Origin: an uncultured Eubacteriales bacterium
GTDB taxonomy: Bacteria > Bacillota > Clostridia > Christensenellales > Aristaeellaceae
DNA: 64,000 bases
Assembly: GCA_902764915.1 (NCBI GenBank)
Contig: CACWXY010000006.1
Location: 62,001-126,000, forward strand
Direction: 5' to 3'
Under the pieces are notes generated by a model, which saw only the letters and a program-made list of their open reading frames with translations, ran no database searches and was not told the origin of the DNA. Each line of letters begins with the position of its first letter. Position 1 is the first letter of the stretch. Shown piece after piece: positions 50,165 to 59,936 of the stretch. A program made the translations under genes and the position numbers.

Positions 50165-52864
50165 TTACTTGGCGGCTGCCCAGTTCGTCCCCTGATGTAC
50201 CTCTGCCACCAGCGGCACCTTCAGGGCCGTTACGTTTTCCATGCATTTCCTGAGAAGCGTCGATGCCTTCTCCACTTCATCCGGCGGGCACTCCAGGATC
50301 AGCTCATCATGCACCTGAAGAATCAGTCGGGATGCCATATGTTCTCTCCGCAAAGCCTCATCGACCCGTACCATGGCAAGCTTTATGATGTCCGCTGCGG
50401 TTCCCTGGACAGGCGTATTCATCGCAGCCCGTTTTCCGAATTCCCGTACAGCCGCTTTACTGCTTTCCAGTTCCGGAAGATAACGGCGGCGCCCCATAAC
50501 GGTAGTTGCATATCCATGTTCCATGCCATCCGATACACATTGATCCATAAACCGCTTGACGCCCGGATAGCGTGCAAAATACCGTTTAATAAACTCAGCT
50601 GCTTCATACCGGGAAACATTGGCATTCTTCGCAAGGCCAAAACTGGAGATCCCATAGATCAGTCCAAAGTTGACAGCCTTGGCTTTGGATCGAAGCTCTG
50701 ATGTGACCTGTTCCATGGGAACATCAAATATCTCACTGGCCGTGCGCGCGTGAATGTCCTGCCCATGACAGAACGCATCCACAAGCGCCGCATCCCCTGA
50801 AAAGTGCGCCATAAGCCGAAGCTCGATCTGACTGTAGTCGGCATCCACAATCGTCCATCCATCCTGGGGTAGGAAAGCTTCCCTGATTTCCTTGCCTTCT
50901 TCCGTACGAACCGGAATATTCTGCAGGTTTGGCTCTGAAGAAGAAATCCGTCCAGTAGCCGTTCCTGTCTGATCAAAGAAGCTGTGAACGCGGCCGTCCG
51001 CATCCATAAGCGGCAGAAGACCTTCAATATACGTACTGTTCAGTTTGGCAATCTGACGATACCGGAGTATCGGGTCAATCACGTCAGGACGAACGGAACG
51101 CACTTCTTCCAGTACTTCAACTGCAGTCGAATATCCACGCGAAGTTTTCTTTCCATGAGGCAGCTGCAGCTTTTCAAAAAGGATGTCCCCCAGCTGCTTG
51201 GGACTGTTGATATTGAATTCACCTGCCCCACAGGCAAGATAGATCTGCTGTTTCAGTTCTTCAATTTCCTCTGTATATTTCTTTCCCAGCCGGCGCAAAA
51301 AAGATCCATCCACACGGAAACCCTGCTTCTCCATCCGGAACAGTGTAAAGCTGAGAGGAATCTCCACCTCCCGCATGAGCGGCTCCATTCCCTCTGCTGC
51401 AATCTGCTGCTTCTGCCATACAGCCAGACTTAATACACCCCTGGCATCCAGCGGAAGAACCCCATGGAGTGCAGCAAAGGCAAAGCTCTTCTCCTGAGGA
51501 TTGAGAAGATAGGCTCCCAGCATGGTGTCCCATCCCATCGTTTCCGGAATCGGCAGATGGCAGGTGTCCAAGGTATGCAGAAGCCTTTTCCCGTCATGGG
51601 TAATGAATCGCCCGGTCTGCAGAAAAGGCGCCAATGCAGTCAGTGCTTCCGCGGGGTCCATCCCCATGTGAAACAGGTCCTGTCCCAGCGGGATATCGGC
51701 GTACCGTCCAGCTGTATCAGCCAGCGTGATTCCTTCCTCTGTCATCCACAATGCCCATTGGCAATCAGCCTCTTCTGTGTTCCCCGTTTTCATCCACGCA
51801 TCAATCGCTTCTGCTGTTTCCAGTTTTTCTTCCTCTGAAAACGCAAGAAGCACAGGTTCCGACATATTTCTCTTATCCGTTTGCACCGTCTGCGATTCTG
51901 CGTTCATTGCACTGTCTGGACTTACATGCTCCATCGAAGCCGGAGCGGTACCTGCGGGCTCCTGGGGATTCATGGAGTCAGGCATTGGGGAGGAAACTCT
52001 CTCTGTATCGCTTTCTCCAATAAACCGCCGAATAATCTGGTTCAGTCTGAGTCTGCGCAGTGCCGGTACTGCCTTTGTCAGATCCGGCATCCGGCAATCC
52101 TCCAGACGAAATGCAACTGGCGCATCCCGATGGATTGTTGCCAGTTCCTTGCACATATAGGCGACTTCTTTTCCTGCACGCAGTCTTTCACCCATCTTTC
52201 CCTTAACTTCATCTGCATGCGCAAAAATCGCGTCCAGGTCCCCATACTGCTGAAGAAGCTTGACAGCTGTCTTGTCACCAATGCCCTGTATTCCCGGGAT
52301 ATTATCGCTGCTGTCTCCGGCCAGTGCTTTCCAGTCAGTTACCTGCTCAGGACCAAAGCCATACTCTTCCCGCACTTTATCGGGTGTAAAGCGCGTTGTC
52401 TCACTGATGCCCTTCCGGGTAAACATGAGCTGAATTCTGTCGTCAACCAGCTGCAGAGCATCACGGTCTCCTGTCAAAAGAAGCGGCGAAACGCCTTCCT
52501 TTTCCCCCAGCAGCGACAATGTTCCCAGAAGGTCATCTGCTTCCCAGCCTGTAAGGCCATATCGCTTCACACCAATTTCATCCAGAAGTGTGCGGATTGT
52601 CTCAAACTGCTGTCTGAGTTCAGGAGGTGTTGCTGCCCTTCCTGCCTTATAGTCCGGATAAGCAGTATGTCGGAATGTTGGTCCATGCTCATCAAAACAT
52701 ACTGCCACATATTGCGCCTGCTCATCCTTTATGACTTTCAGTATCATCTGGAGGAAACCATGAATGGCGTTGGTATAAATCCCATTGGCATCCATGAGCG
52801 GCAGGGCATGAAATGCCCGATGGAGTAAACTGTTGCCGTCAATTATCAGAAACGTGTCCTGCAT
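50165..52864 (-). CDS. polA: DNA polymerase I
   Basis: The 899-residue protein has a 5'-3' nuclease domain (LIIDGNSLLHRAFHALP, GWEADD, GDSSDNIPGIQGIGDK), a degenerate 3'-5' exonuclease-like domain (about residues 330-500) where the DxE carboxylates are not found, and a complete polymerase domain with motif A DYSQIELRLMAHFSGD, motif B RSKAKAVNFGLIYGIS and motif C VHDELILE. It fills gaps and removes RNA primers. Loss of proofreading is normal in Firmicutes. ATG 52864 was chosen for AAGGAG; the longer frame upstream has no ribosome site. Confidence 0.95.
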   Translation of the reverse strand: MQDTFLIIDGNSLLHRAFHALPLMDANGIYTNAIHGFLQMILKVIKDEQAQYVAVCFDEHGPTFRHTAYPDYKAGRAATPPELRQQFETIRTLLDEIGVKRYGLTGWEADDLLGTLSLLGEKEGVSPLLLTGDRDALQLVDDRIQLMFTRKGISETTRFTPDKVREEYGFGPEQVTDWKALAGDSSDNIPGIQGIGDKTAVKLLQQYGDLDAIFAHADEVKGKMGERLRAGKEVAYMCKELATIHRDAPVAFRLEDCRMPDLTKAVPALRRLRLNQIIRRFIGESDTERVSSPMPDSMNPQEPAGTAPASMEHVSPDSAMNAESQTVQTDKRNMSEPVLLAFSEEEKLETAEAIDAWMKTGNTEEADCQWALWMTEEGITLADTAGRYADIPLGQDLFHMGMDPAEALTALAPFLQTGRFITHDGKRLLHTLDTCHLPIPETMGWDTMLGAYLLNPQEKSFAFAALHGVLPLDARGVLSLAVWQKQQIAAEGMEPLMREVEIPLSFTLFRMEKQGFRVDGSFLRRLGKKYTEEIEELKQQIYLACGAGEFNINSPKQLGDILFEKLQLPHGKKTSRGYSTAVEVLEEVRSVRPDVIDPILRYRQIAKLNSTYIEGLLPLMDADGRVHSFFDQTGTATGRISSSEPNLQNIPVRTEEGKEIREAFLPQDGWTIVDADYSQIELRLMAHFSGDAALVDAFCHGQDIHARTASEIFDVPMEQVTSELRSKAKAVNFGLIYGISSFGLAKNANVSRYEAAEFIKRYFARYPGVKRFMDQCVSDGMEHGYATTVMGRRRYLPELESSKAAVREFGKRAAMNTPVQGTAADIIKLAMVRVDEALRREHMASRLILQVHDELILECPPDEVEKASTLLRKCMENVTALKVPLVAEVHQGTNWAAAK

Positions 52865-53476
52865 AGATCCGGTTCTCCTTCTACCTTTGATGTTTTTTTG
52901 CTGTTTTTTGATCTGCACTTGAAAATCCATACTCCATACTGCTCTTAAAGTGCGGAGGATCTTATGCAGTCCCTTTGTTTTTCCAGTGTTTTTCACCGAT
53001 ACTTCTGGGATCTGTACCTGCGGACTGCATCGACAATTCTCTTACATATTGCTTGCCGTCCTCGTTCTATAGGTGAAGCCGTACCTGTTCTCAGCATAAG
53101 CCACAGTGTTTCACCGTTTTTTTCGCATACGTATCCGTTTTGTATTTATGCACATTGCATTCTCATGCCAATCAAGTCATTGTCACTGCCTACAGAAGCA
53201 TAGTGGTTCCGCATCAATACCTTTGGAATAGAACAGGGTCTTATGATGATTGCAGACCTCATGTCGAAATAAAGGAGACAATCTTGATTGTTCCAGCATG
53301 CATGCAATCAGGTTCCGAAATCGGATGCAGAATGAATCTGTCTCTCATCATACTGTATTCTCGTCCATGTACAGGCCGCAAGCAGGAGATCTGTTCACGC
53401 TTTCACATGCTTCCCACTGTCACCACCTTATGAACTCAATGCGTAAAGTATATCAGTTTTGTGCCAAAGAGCCAAC
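52865..53476. other. Gap upstream of polA with repeated hairpin arms
   Basis: About 610 nt. On the plus strand ATGCAGTCC (52964-52972) and its complement (53022-53030) can pair, and the sequence CAGTGTTT(TT)CACCG occurs twice (52984-52998 and 53104-53116). GGTGAA at 53072-53077 could pair with either TTCACC copy, the second being followed by seven T residues. No coding gene was recognised, and the polA promoter was not located with confidence. Confidence 0.5.
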
Positions 53477-53505
53477 AAAAAAAGGGAATTGGTTTCCCAA
53501 TTCCC
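53477..53505 (-). terminator. Terminator of the cell-wall-binding protein gene
   Basis: A 9-bp stem GGGAATTGG/CCAATTCCC with a 4-nt loop, followed on the minus strand by eight T residues. Confidence 0.9.
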
Positions 53506-53525
53506 TTCTTGTACAATTTTAGAGA

Positions 53526-54767
53526 TTACACACCAGGAATGTACTTTCCGTCATGGCCAACATAGTATTCGCCAACCCACTGGTCGGTGAGCATGTAGCC
53601 AGCGCTGCCGATGTAATAGGTGCCATCCACCCAAACATCAGAAACCAGCTTGTAGTTAGCGCCAACATAGTACCAGCGGCTGCCATCGGTGAGCCAGGTG
53701 TTCTTCAGAGCCATGCCAGCACCATTGATGAAGTAGCTGCCCAGAGGATCAACGATCGCGCCAGAAGTGGTCTTGTAGGTGCCAGCAGAGGCCTTCACGA
53801 GCTTGCCTTCAGAGTCAACGAAGTAATCGCCAACCCACATGTTCTTGGCAATAGCGCCAGAAGCATTGGCATAGTAGGTGTCGCCCTGATAGGTGACCCA
53901 CTGATTCTTCACGACATAAGCGTTGCCGTTCGCGTCATAACGACGGAAGGTGTCATAAACCTTATCAATGCCGCGCTCGAGGTAGTTGTCGGTCTTGATT
54001 CCGGCATCGCCAGTGTAGTTAGCAACATAACGGCCAGTGTAGTCAACGAACCATGTTCCCTTGCCCTTGGCATTGGGTACCCAGGTATCGGTGTACATTC
54101 TTCCGTCAGCGCCTACGAAATAGGTGCCGTCAATCCAGGAATTGGTTACCAGATATCCCTTGCTGTTGAAGTAGTACCAATACTTGGCACCATTCTGCAG
54201 AGTGATATCAACAGAGGTGCTGCTGCCATAGGCGTCCACACCATTAGGAGAAGAGGTGGGATCAGAGATCCAGCGGATCTGCTTCCAACCGGTTACAGCC
54301 TGGCCATTCTCAATGAACTGCCAGCCCTTCTTGGTGTTCACCCAACGATCCAGAGAAGGATTGGGGTTGTACTTGCCGCTGGCATCCACATAATATTCGC
54401 CGATCCAGGTGCTGGTGGCCATGATGCCGGAGTCAGTCAGATAATAATCGCCAACCCACGCATTACGGACAGCAACGCCCTTAGCGTCGAAATAGTGATA
54501 CTGGTTGTCGGGATCCTTGTACCAGCCGGTCCAGAGATCGCCGTTGCCGTTGTCATAGGACTTCAGATAGTTGCTGTTGGTCACAGCAGCTGCGCCGTCC
54601 CAAGCAGTGGAAGCACCGCTGCTGGCATAATACCAGACAACAACGCCAGCCTTGGAATCATTCGCAGTGGGATTGGGGGTGTCTGTGTTCACCCATGCTG
54701 ATGCAGAGAAAGCGAAAGACATCACCATCACTGCTGCAAGCAGCATTGCAAGGATTTTGCGTTTCAT
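53526..54767 (-). CDS. Secreted protein with cell-wall-binding (choline-binding-like) repeats
   Basis: The 413-residue protein has a signal peptide (MKRKILAMLLAAVMVMSFAFSASA) and then consists almost wholly of aromatic and glycine repeats of about 20 residues (W-V-G-x-Y-Y-V-D-x-x-G-K, as in NAWVGDYYL, TSTWIGEYYVDASGKY, DQWVGEYYVGHDGKY). These are CW_binding repeats that bind teichoic acid or peptidoglycan. There is no catalytic domain, so it is a surface or scaffold protein. ATG 54767 was chosen because GGAAGGG is better spaced than for the ATG at 54776. Confidence 0.85.
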   Translation of the reverse strand: MKRKILAMLLAAVMVMSFAFSASAWVNTDTPNPTANDSKAGVVVWYYASSGASTAWDGAAAVTNSNYLKSYDNGNGDLWTGWYKDPDNQYHYFDAKGVAVRNAWVGDYYLTDSGIMATSTWIGEYYVDASGKYNPNPSLDRWVNTKKGWQFIENGQAVTGWKQIRWISDPTSSPNGVDAYGSSTSVDITLQNGAKYWYYFNSKGYLVTNSWIDGTYFVGADGRMYTDTWVPNAKGKGTWFVDYTGRYVANYTGDAGIKTDNYLERGIDKVYDTFRRYDANGNAYVVKNQWVTYQGDTYYANASGAIAKNMWVGDYFVDSEGKLVKASAGTYKTTSGAIVDPLGSYFINGAGMALKNTWLTDGSRWYYVGANYKLVSDVWVDGTYYIGSAGYMLTDQWVGEYYVGHDGKYIPGV

Positions 54768-54821
54768 AAATAACATGCCCTTCCTTAGTTAAACATTATT
54801 GGTTGAAAACAACCGTGACCC

Positions 54822-54850
54822 ATGATACTACAAGTAAATATAGATGTCAA
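54822..54850 (-). promoter_or_regulatory. Promoter of the cell-wall-binding protein gene
   Basis: On the minus strand TTGACA (54845-54850) and TATCAT (54822-54827) with 17-nt spacing, about 55 nt upstream of the start. The surrounding sequence is AT-rich, which favours strong expression. Confidence 0.8.
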
Positions 54851-55046
54851 GAAAAGAGATACCCACGCATAACATAATATTTGCAGGTCTCTGCCTTTCA
54901 AGATACCAAAGTAAATAATACATCGCTGCAGATAGAATGTCAAGGAATAACATCACATTTGACATTGCGTTTCTTTTTCATGCCACTTTCCTTTCAGGCT
55001 GCAGCGATCTTTCCCGGCTTACCAGGAATGCCATTTCTCCTGTATC

Positions 55047-56942
55047 TTAGTAGCCGTACGGTCCCACCGTACCGCCGCCAGGACCATTCGAAGACGTGCC
55101 GCCGACGCTGCTGGGCGCTGTACCAACCGTTTCCTGCCCCGTCGTGCCGGACGGGCTTGTTCCTGAATTCACCACAGGCGCTCCGGATGTGGTAGAAGAA
55201 CCGGTCGGTGAAGGAACCGATGTGTCCGTTCCTGTTATCGAAGAGAACCCGGTAGGCGGTGCCTGAACCCCTGAAGAACTGTTGGTAATCGTGCTCGGAT
55301 CCACTGTTGTTCCCATAACGGACCCATCCGGACCAAGCCCGTAGATGAGCGGCTGATTCATAACAGAAGTGTCTGTTGTCTGATTGCCATTCGGAGCCGA
55401 AATGTTCGTACGTCCCGAACTGTTGGTTGTGGTTGTAGTGGTGGAAGTAGAGGTACTTCCAGGAGCAGTGGATGTGCTCCCGGGAACAGTGGATGCACTT
55501 GCCGGAGTAGTAGATGTGCTTCCGGAACCGCTCGAAGACGGCGTTGTGGTGTTTGTCGTAGTCTTCGCACTCGTGCCAGGGTTCAGATTCGTAGTGCTGG
55601 CAGGCGCGGTCGGTCCATTGTTTGACGACGTGCTCTTCCTTCCCGAAGAGGTCTTTCTTGTTGTCCCGCCGGACTTCTTCGTCGTAGTCTGTACCGGAAT
55701 ATTAGCCCGTTCACCAAAGGTCAGGAATTTTTCGTTTACGTATGCTCTCAGGCCATTGGCTTCAATCTCATAGAAGCTGCTGGCCTTCGACCAGATGGTA
55801 ACTTCCAGTCCGGTCGGCCAGTTTTCAAGAACGCGTGCGGAATTGGAAGCGGAACTGCGAATATTGATCGTCTGATTATTCACTACCGCTCCGTTGTAGG
55901 TAAGTGTGCCCGTTCCCATGGCATATGCATCACGGGAAATCGTCTTCACCACGCTGTTCAGCACAAGACCTTCCATGCCATTGGCCCACACGCGGGTATA
56001 CTGCTTGCCTTTGCGAATAACGCCAATCACGGTGCCATGCTTCAATTTGCCCAGTTCGGCTGCCCCTTTTCTGGCCTCTGCCAGCAAGGTGGCGACACCA
56101 GACTTGGGTGCATTGATAATGCCCAGCTGTTCCTCAAGATCTACTTCCGTGCCAAAATCAATCTGATCCGTGTCAATTGTCGTCTGTGCCCCATTCACCG
56201 TCGCAATGCTTTTCTTGGTCCCCAGAACAAGGACTTTGTGATAATCTACTTTTTCCTTTGTGGCAGAAGCAGCTGCGCTGTCAGCCGTCTTCGTCTCAGA
56301 CTGCGCAGCATTGTCCGTTTCCGTCGCATCTGCAGAAGCGGTGGTTGTTTCTTCGCTGCTCTCCGCATCAGCCGTTTCGGAAGACGTTTCCTCATCGCTG
56401 TATGCATCTTCCGTATGCGCTGTCTCATAGCCTTCAGGAACTTCCATCTTCGTGTTATCCACGTCAGGCCGTTCGCTGGCATCGCCCACATGAATCATGC
56501 CGTCCGTGCCGGAAACGGTATAATAGGCATCCTTGTGCGTCTGATTCAGATACGCAGCCACCGCATCCAGGTTTTCACTGAGTTCCTGAGGAATGTCCAC
56601 CTGTTCACCATTGTCCAAAGTAATGGACACAGAAGCCACCGAAAGGCTGTCTGCCGCTACCAGGCCCCAGGCGGTGCTGCCGTTGCTGGTCAGGAAGGTG
56701 ACATTCCACATCTGACTTGCATTGTCAAAACCATTCTGCTTGACATAGCTGCCCTCCGGAATGGTGGCAACCTGTGTCTTGTTGCCCGCTGCATCCGGAC
56801 GGTAAACGGTTGTGTTCTTAATCGTGCGCGTCGTGCACTGGGCATTCCATTCCTCCGCTGTCATGCCGACAGCGCTGGGTATCATGGAAAGCATCATTAC
56901 CGCAACCATGGCAAGGCTTAATACCCATCGTAAGTGTTTCAA
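55047..56942 (-). CDS. Secreted SH3-domain protein with Ser/Thr/Pro-rich tail
   Basis: The 631-residue protein begins with a signal peptide (LKHLRWVLSLAMVAVMMLSMIPSAVG). Two or three bacterial SH3-type regions are visible: TRTIKNTTVYRP...VATIPEGSYVKQ near the N-terminus, KHGTVIGVIRKGKQYTRVWANGMEGLVL, and INIRSSASNSARVLENWPTGLEVTIW. A long Thr/Ser/Gly/Pro-rich region forms the last 200 residues, with repeats such as GSTSTAPGSTST. The start is TTG at 56942, as AAAGGAGG lies 7 nt before it and no ATG fits. It is probably exported and wall-associated. Its job is unknown. Confidence 0.8.
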   Translation of the reverse strand: MKHLRWVLSLAMVAVMMLSMIPSAVGMTAEEWNAQCTTRTIKNTTVYRPDAAGNKTQVATIPEGSYVKQNGFDNASQMWNVTFLTSNGSTAWGLVAADSLSVASVSITLDNGEQVDIPQELSENLDAVAAYLNQTHKDAYYTVSGTDGMIHVGDASERPDVDNTKMEVPEGYETAHTEDAYSDEETSSETADAESSEETTTASADATETDNAAQSETKTADSAAASATKEKVDYHKVLVLGTKKSIATVNGAQTTIDTDQIDFGTEVDLEEQLGIINAPKSGVATLLAEARKGAAELGKLKHGTVIGVIRKGKQYTRVWANGMEGLVLNSVVKTISRDAYAMGTGTLTYNGAVVNNQTINIRSSASNSARVLENWPTGLEVTIWSKASSFYEIEANGLRAYVNEKFLTFGERANIPVQTTTKKSGGTTRKTSSGRKSTSSNNGPTAPASTTNLNPGTSAKTTTNTTTPSSSGSGSTSTTPASASTVPGSTSTAPGSTSTSTTTTTTNSSGRTNISAPNGNQTTDTSVMNQPLIYGLGPDGSVMGTTVDPSTITNSSSGVQAPPTGFSSITGTDTSVPSPTGSSTTSGAPVVNSGTSPSGTTGQETVGTAPSSVGGTSSNGPGGGTVGPYGY

Positions 56943-57010
56943 GAGATGACCTCCTTTAACATACACCCTTATTCGCACCGCAAGGGTTCGGAGAGGGGAG
57001 TTGCTCCTTG

Positions 57011-57039
57011 AATGTATCATATCATGTGCAGAGCGTCAA
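57011..57039 (-). promoter_or_regulatory. Promoter of the SH3 protein gene
   Basis: On the minus strand TTGACG (57034-57039) and TACATT (57011-57016) with 17-nt spacing; the leader is about 60 nt. Confidence 0.7.
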
Positions 57040-57275
57040 CGCGCAGTCTGTTAACTTTTTGTGACATTTTGTTACATTTTATTCTATTCTTCATGAATCT
57101 CGTTTTTCTTTCTTTTGATTTGCCTTTTTCTTGTAACATTCGTGTCATATTTTTCGATCCGTCCTCTTTCTCTGCTGAATGTCTGTCTGACAGGAATAGG
57201 ACCTGCTTTCTGAAAGGCACAGCAGCAGGCCGGCAGAGCGCAAAGCAGCACTATTGCAACTCGGAATCTCCGGCA

Positions 57276-58280
57276 TTACGCCATCTTCTCTGCCCTTCCC
57301 TTTTCCCGCTGCCGTCTGAGCCGTTCCATTCCTTTATGCAGACACACACCGATCAGCCCCGAGAGTACAAAGAAGAACAATGGCATCCACCATCTTGCCG
57401 CGCCGCTTGGTTCGCCCCACACGGCATACACAATATCCCGAAGCGAGCAATGCAGGATAAAGATATAGGGTGTGCAGTACCTACCAAACCAGGCTACGGA
57501 TTTCGGCCACTGTCTGCCGCTGGAAGCAATGCCCCATGTAAAAATTCCAAGAACAAGAGGAATTGTCCCGGCATAGATGATCTGCTCATCCACGAACCGT
57601 GCCTCAACAGCCGTTATGGCAATTCCCAGTACAGTCAGCAGCATTGATGCCGTTCCTGATGTTTTCTCCGCCCAGCGGCTCTTATGCAGCCAGTGTCCCA
57701 GCAGAAGAAAGGGCAGTGTCGTAAGAAGCCAGTTTCCCTGCCGATACCAGGCCAGATGCATGATCTCTGCCCGCAGAAGATTGATGACCAGAAGGGGCAC
57801 GATCAGAAGATAAGCCCAGCGAATGCCTTTCCATCGGGCCAGCAGAGTAAACACCACCATGGCATATGTCAGTGCGAACAGGTACCACATGACGGAACTG
57901 AGAAACCTTGCCCAGTTGCACATCAGAAAATAATAGCTGTTTCCTTTCCGGCCAAAGAACGAGGTAAGCCACCCAAACGCGCTCTTGCCAGAGACCAGCC
58001 GCATCCCGGTATTGACAGTACCGATAAACAGAACACTGACCGCCAGCAGCTTTACTGTCGAAAGCAGAAAACGTTTTGCCGCCGCATACTGCTGTTCCGG
58101 GTCCTCTCTGTACAGGTACCATCCGCTGACCAAAAGGAAAAAAGGGACCGCCCAGCGCGCCAGCGCCATGGAATATGTCTTGGCATCGCCTGTCCATTGG
58201 ATATGGCAGAGAATCACACAGAAACTGGCTGGAATCCTCAGGACATCAATTGTCTGGTTCCGTTGATGATTGTTTTGCAT
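57276..58280 (-). CDS. Acyltransferase-3 family membrane protein
   Basis: The 334-residue protein has about ten transmembrane helices and starts RNQTIDVLRIPASFCVILCHIQ, where the arginine and histidine are the acyltransferase-3 (OafA/WecH type) catalytic signature. SMALARWAVPFFLLVSGWYL also fits. These enzymes O-acetylate exported glycans using acetyl-CoA. AGGAG precedes ATG 58280. The acceptor is unknown. Confidence 0.8.
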   Translation of the reverse strand: MQNNHQRNQTIDVLRIPASFCVILCHIQWTGDAKTYSMALARWAVPFFLLVSGWYLYREDPEQQYAAAKRFLLSTVKLLAVSVLFIGTVNTGMRLVSGKSAFGWLTSFFGRKGNSYYFLMCNWARFLSSVMWYLFALTYAMVVFTLLARWKGIRWAYLLIVPLLVINLLRAEIMHLAWYRQGNWLLTTLPFLLLGHWLHKSRWAEKTSGTASMLLTVLGIAITAVEARFVDEQIIYAGTIPLVLGIFTWGIASSGRQWPKSVAWFGRYCTPYIFILHCSLRDIVYAVWGEPSGAARWWMPLFFFVLSGLIGVCLHKGMERLRRQREKGRAEKMA

Positions 58281-58468
58281 GCATTTTCACTCCTGTCTGT
58301 CTCCTGCATCATGCATGAAACACGTATTCTGCCAGTTTTCCTCCAGCACAATCCCCTTAGCCTGTCTGCTCATTTCCTGCAGACCATACCGTCCGATTGT
58401 TCACCAGTCCCTTTCCTGACGCAGGCAGCGCTTTCATCCGATGCCGCCTGACGCGATCTGCGTATGGA

Positions 58469-59800
58469 CTATGCTTCAATCCGTTTTAACTGTCTCCATG
58501 CTACGGGTACTTCCAGTAGCAGCATACCTGTCCATCCCAGTGCTGAGGCAAGCGCGACGCCGGATATCCCCATTCCCGGCACCAGCAGGAAGACAAACAG
58601 AACTCTGAGAGAAATCTGTGTCAGCGTGCCCCACAGTGTCATGCTCATTTCGCCCATGCCCCGGAAATATCCCTGAAAGCCATTGGTAAAGCCCGGGAAT
58701 ATATAGAAAAAGCTCATCAGAAGAAGATACTCCATTCCCATGCGTATGACTTCCGTTTGATCGCCGCTGATGAACAGCCGCATGATTGGTGCCCGCAGAA
58801 GAAAGGTCACGATGCCGATCAGCACGCCATAGATCGCTTCCATGCGTATGCCTGTCAGGAATCCGTCCCTCATGCGCCTGTACTTTTTCGCTCCGCGGTT
58901 CTGGGCCATGAAGGTAGAGATCGCATGGGAAATGCTCTGTTCCGGAAGACATGCGTAGTCATCCATCCGTCCCGCAGCATTGAACACAGCCATGGCATCC
59001 ACCCCCAGGCTGTTCACAACCCCCTGAATCAGCAGTTTTCCGATAGGCTGGCACGCCTGCTGCAGTGCCGTTACGCCGCCGTACCTGACGGTCCTTCGAA
59101 GAAGCGCGGCATCCGGCTTCCACGCTTTCCGTTCAGGTCGCAGCTCAGGAACCCTCGCGATGACATACCCCACGCTTAGCATGCATGATAAGAACTGAGA
59201 AGCCACTGTTGCCACCGCTGAATAGACAACACCCAGACGGCAGATCCCGATCAGTACAATATCCAGGATACCATTGCACACGCAGGATATGGCAAGAAAC
59301 CACAGCGGCGTTCTGGAATCTCCCAGGCTCTTGAGGGTATACGCCAGCGCATTGTACACAAAGGTAAACGGTATTCCCAGAAGCACGACCCGCAGATAGG
59401 AAGCGGCCGTGTCCATGACATTATCCGGTACCTGCAGAAGTGCAAGCAGAGGATGTGTCAGAAGCTGAGCCAGCAATGAAAGCAGAACAGCGCCGGCTGT
59501 GCCGAACAGAAGGGTCGTCATCATTTCCCGGCGTACGCCTTTCATGTCTCCCGCCCCAAAAAACTCGGACATGATTACGGATGCGCCAATGCACATGCCG
59601 GAGATAAACAGTACCAGAAGATTCATGACAGGGCTGGATGTTCCTACAGAAGCCAGGGCTTCTTTCCCCACATACCTTCCCACCACAGCCGAGTCCACCG
59701 CATTATACGTCAATTGAAAAAGATTACTCAGCACCAGCGGTGTAGCATACCGCAGAAGATGTCCTGGAATCTTTCCTTCCGTCATGTTGACAAGTGCCAT
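58469..59800 (-). CDS. MATE-family efflux transporter
   Basis: The 443-residue protein has 12 transmembrane helices and MATE landmarks: LSNLFQLTYNAVDSAVVGRYVG, then ALASVGTSSPV, and in the second half GFQGYFRGMGEMSMTLWG. It exports cationic drugs or metabolites using a cation gradient. ATG 59800 is preferred because GGGGG lies 6 nt before it; an ATG two codons upstream is possible. The promoter leaves only about 17 nt of leader. Confidence 0.88.
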   Translation of the reverse strand: MALVNMTEGKIPGHLLRYATPLVLSNLFQLTYNAVDSAVVGRYVGKEALASVGTSSPVMNLLVLFISGMCIGASVIMSEFFGAGDMKGVRREMMTTLLFGTAGAVLLSLLAQLLTHPLLALLQVPDNVMDTAASYLRVVLLGIPFTFVYNALAYTLKSLGDSRTPLWFLAISCVCNGILDIVLIGICRLGVVYSAVATVASQFLSCMLSVGYVIARVPELRPERKAWKPDAALLRRTVRYGGVTALQQACQPIGKLLIQGVVNSLGVDAMAVFNAAGRMDDYACLPEQSISHAISTFMAQNRGAKKYRRMRDGFLTGIRMEAIYGVLIGIVTFLLRAPIMRLFISGDQTEVIRMGMEYLLLMSFFYIFPGFTNGFQGYFRGMGEMSMTLWGTLTQISLRVLFVFLLVPGMGISGVALASALGWTGMLLLEVPVAWRQLKRIEA

Positions 59801-59823
59801 CTGCATCCCCCACTTTTCGGCGG

Positions 59824-59852
59824 ATGCTAGCACTTTCCTTCGTCGACGTCAA
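59824..59852 (-). promoter_or_regulatory. Promoter of the MATE gene
   Basis: On the minus strand TTGACG (59847-59852) and TAGCAT (59824-59829) with 17-nt spacing. Confidence 0.65.
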
Positions 59853-59859
59853 TGCTTTC

Positions 59860-59888
59860 TTGCCACGCTGTGTCCGCTGTGGTATCAT
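59860..59888 (+). promoter_or_regulatory. Promoter of asnS
   Basis: TTGCCA (59860-59865) and TATCAT (59883-59888) with 17-nt spacing. It lies only 7 nt from the divergent MATE promoter. No T-box leader was seen. Confidence 0.7.
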
Positions 59889-59936
59889 TCCCGGGATTGA
59901 TTCGGGCTCTGCCCATATGACCGGAGGAAACATCAG

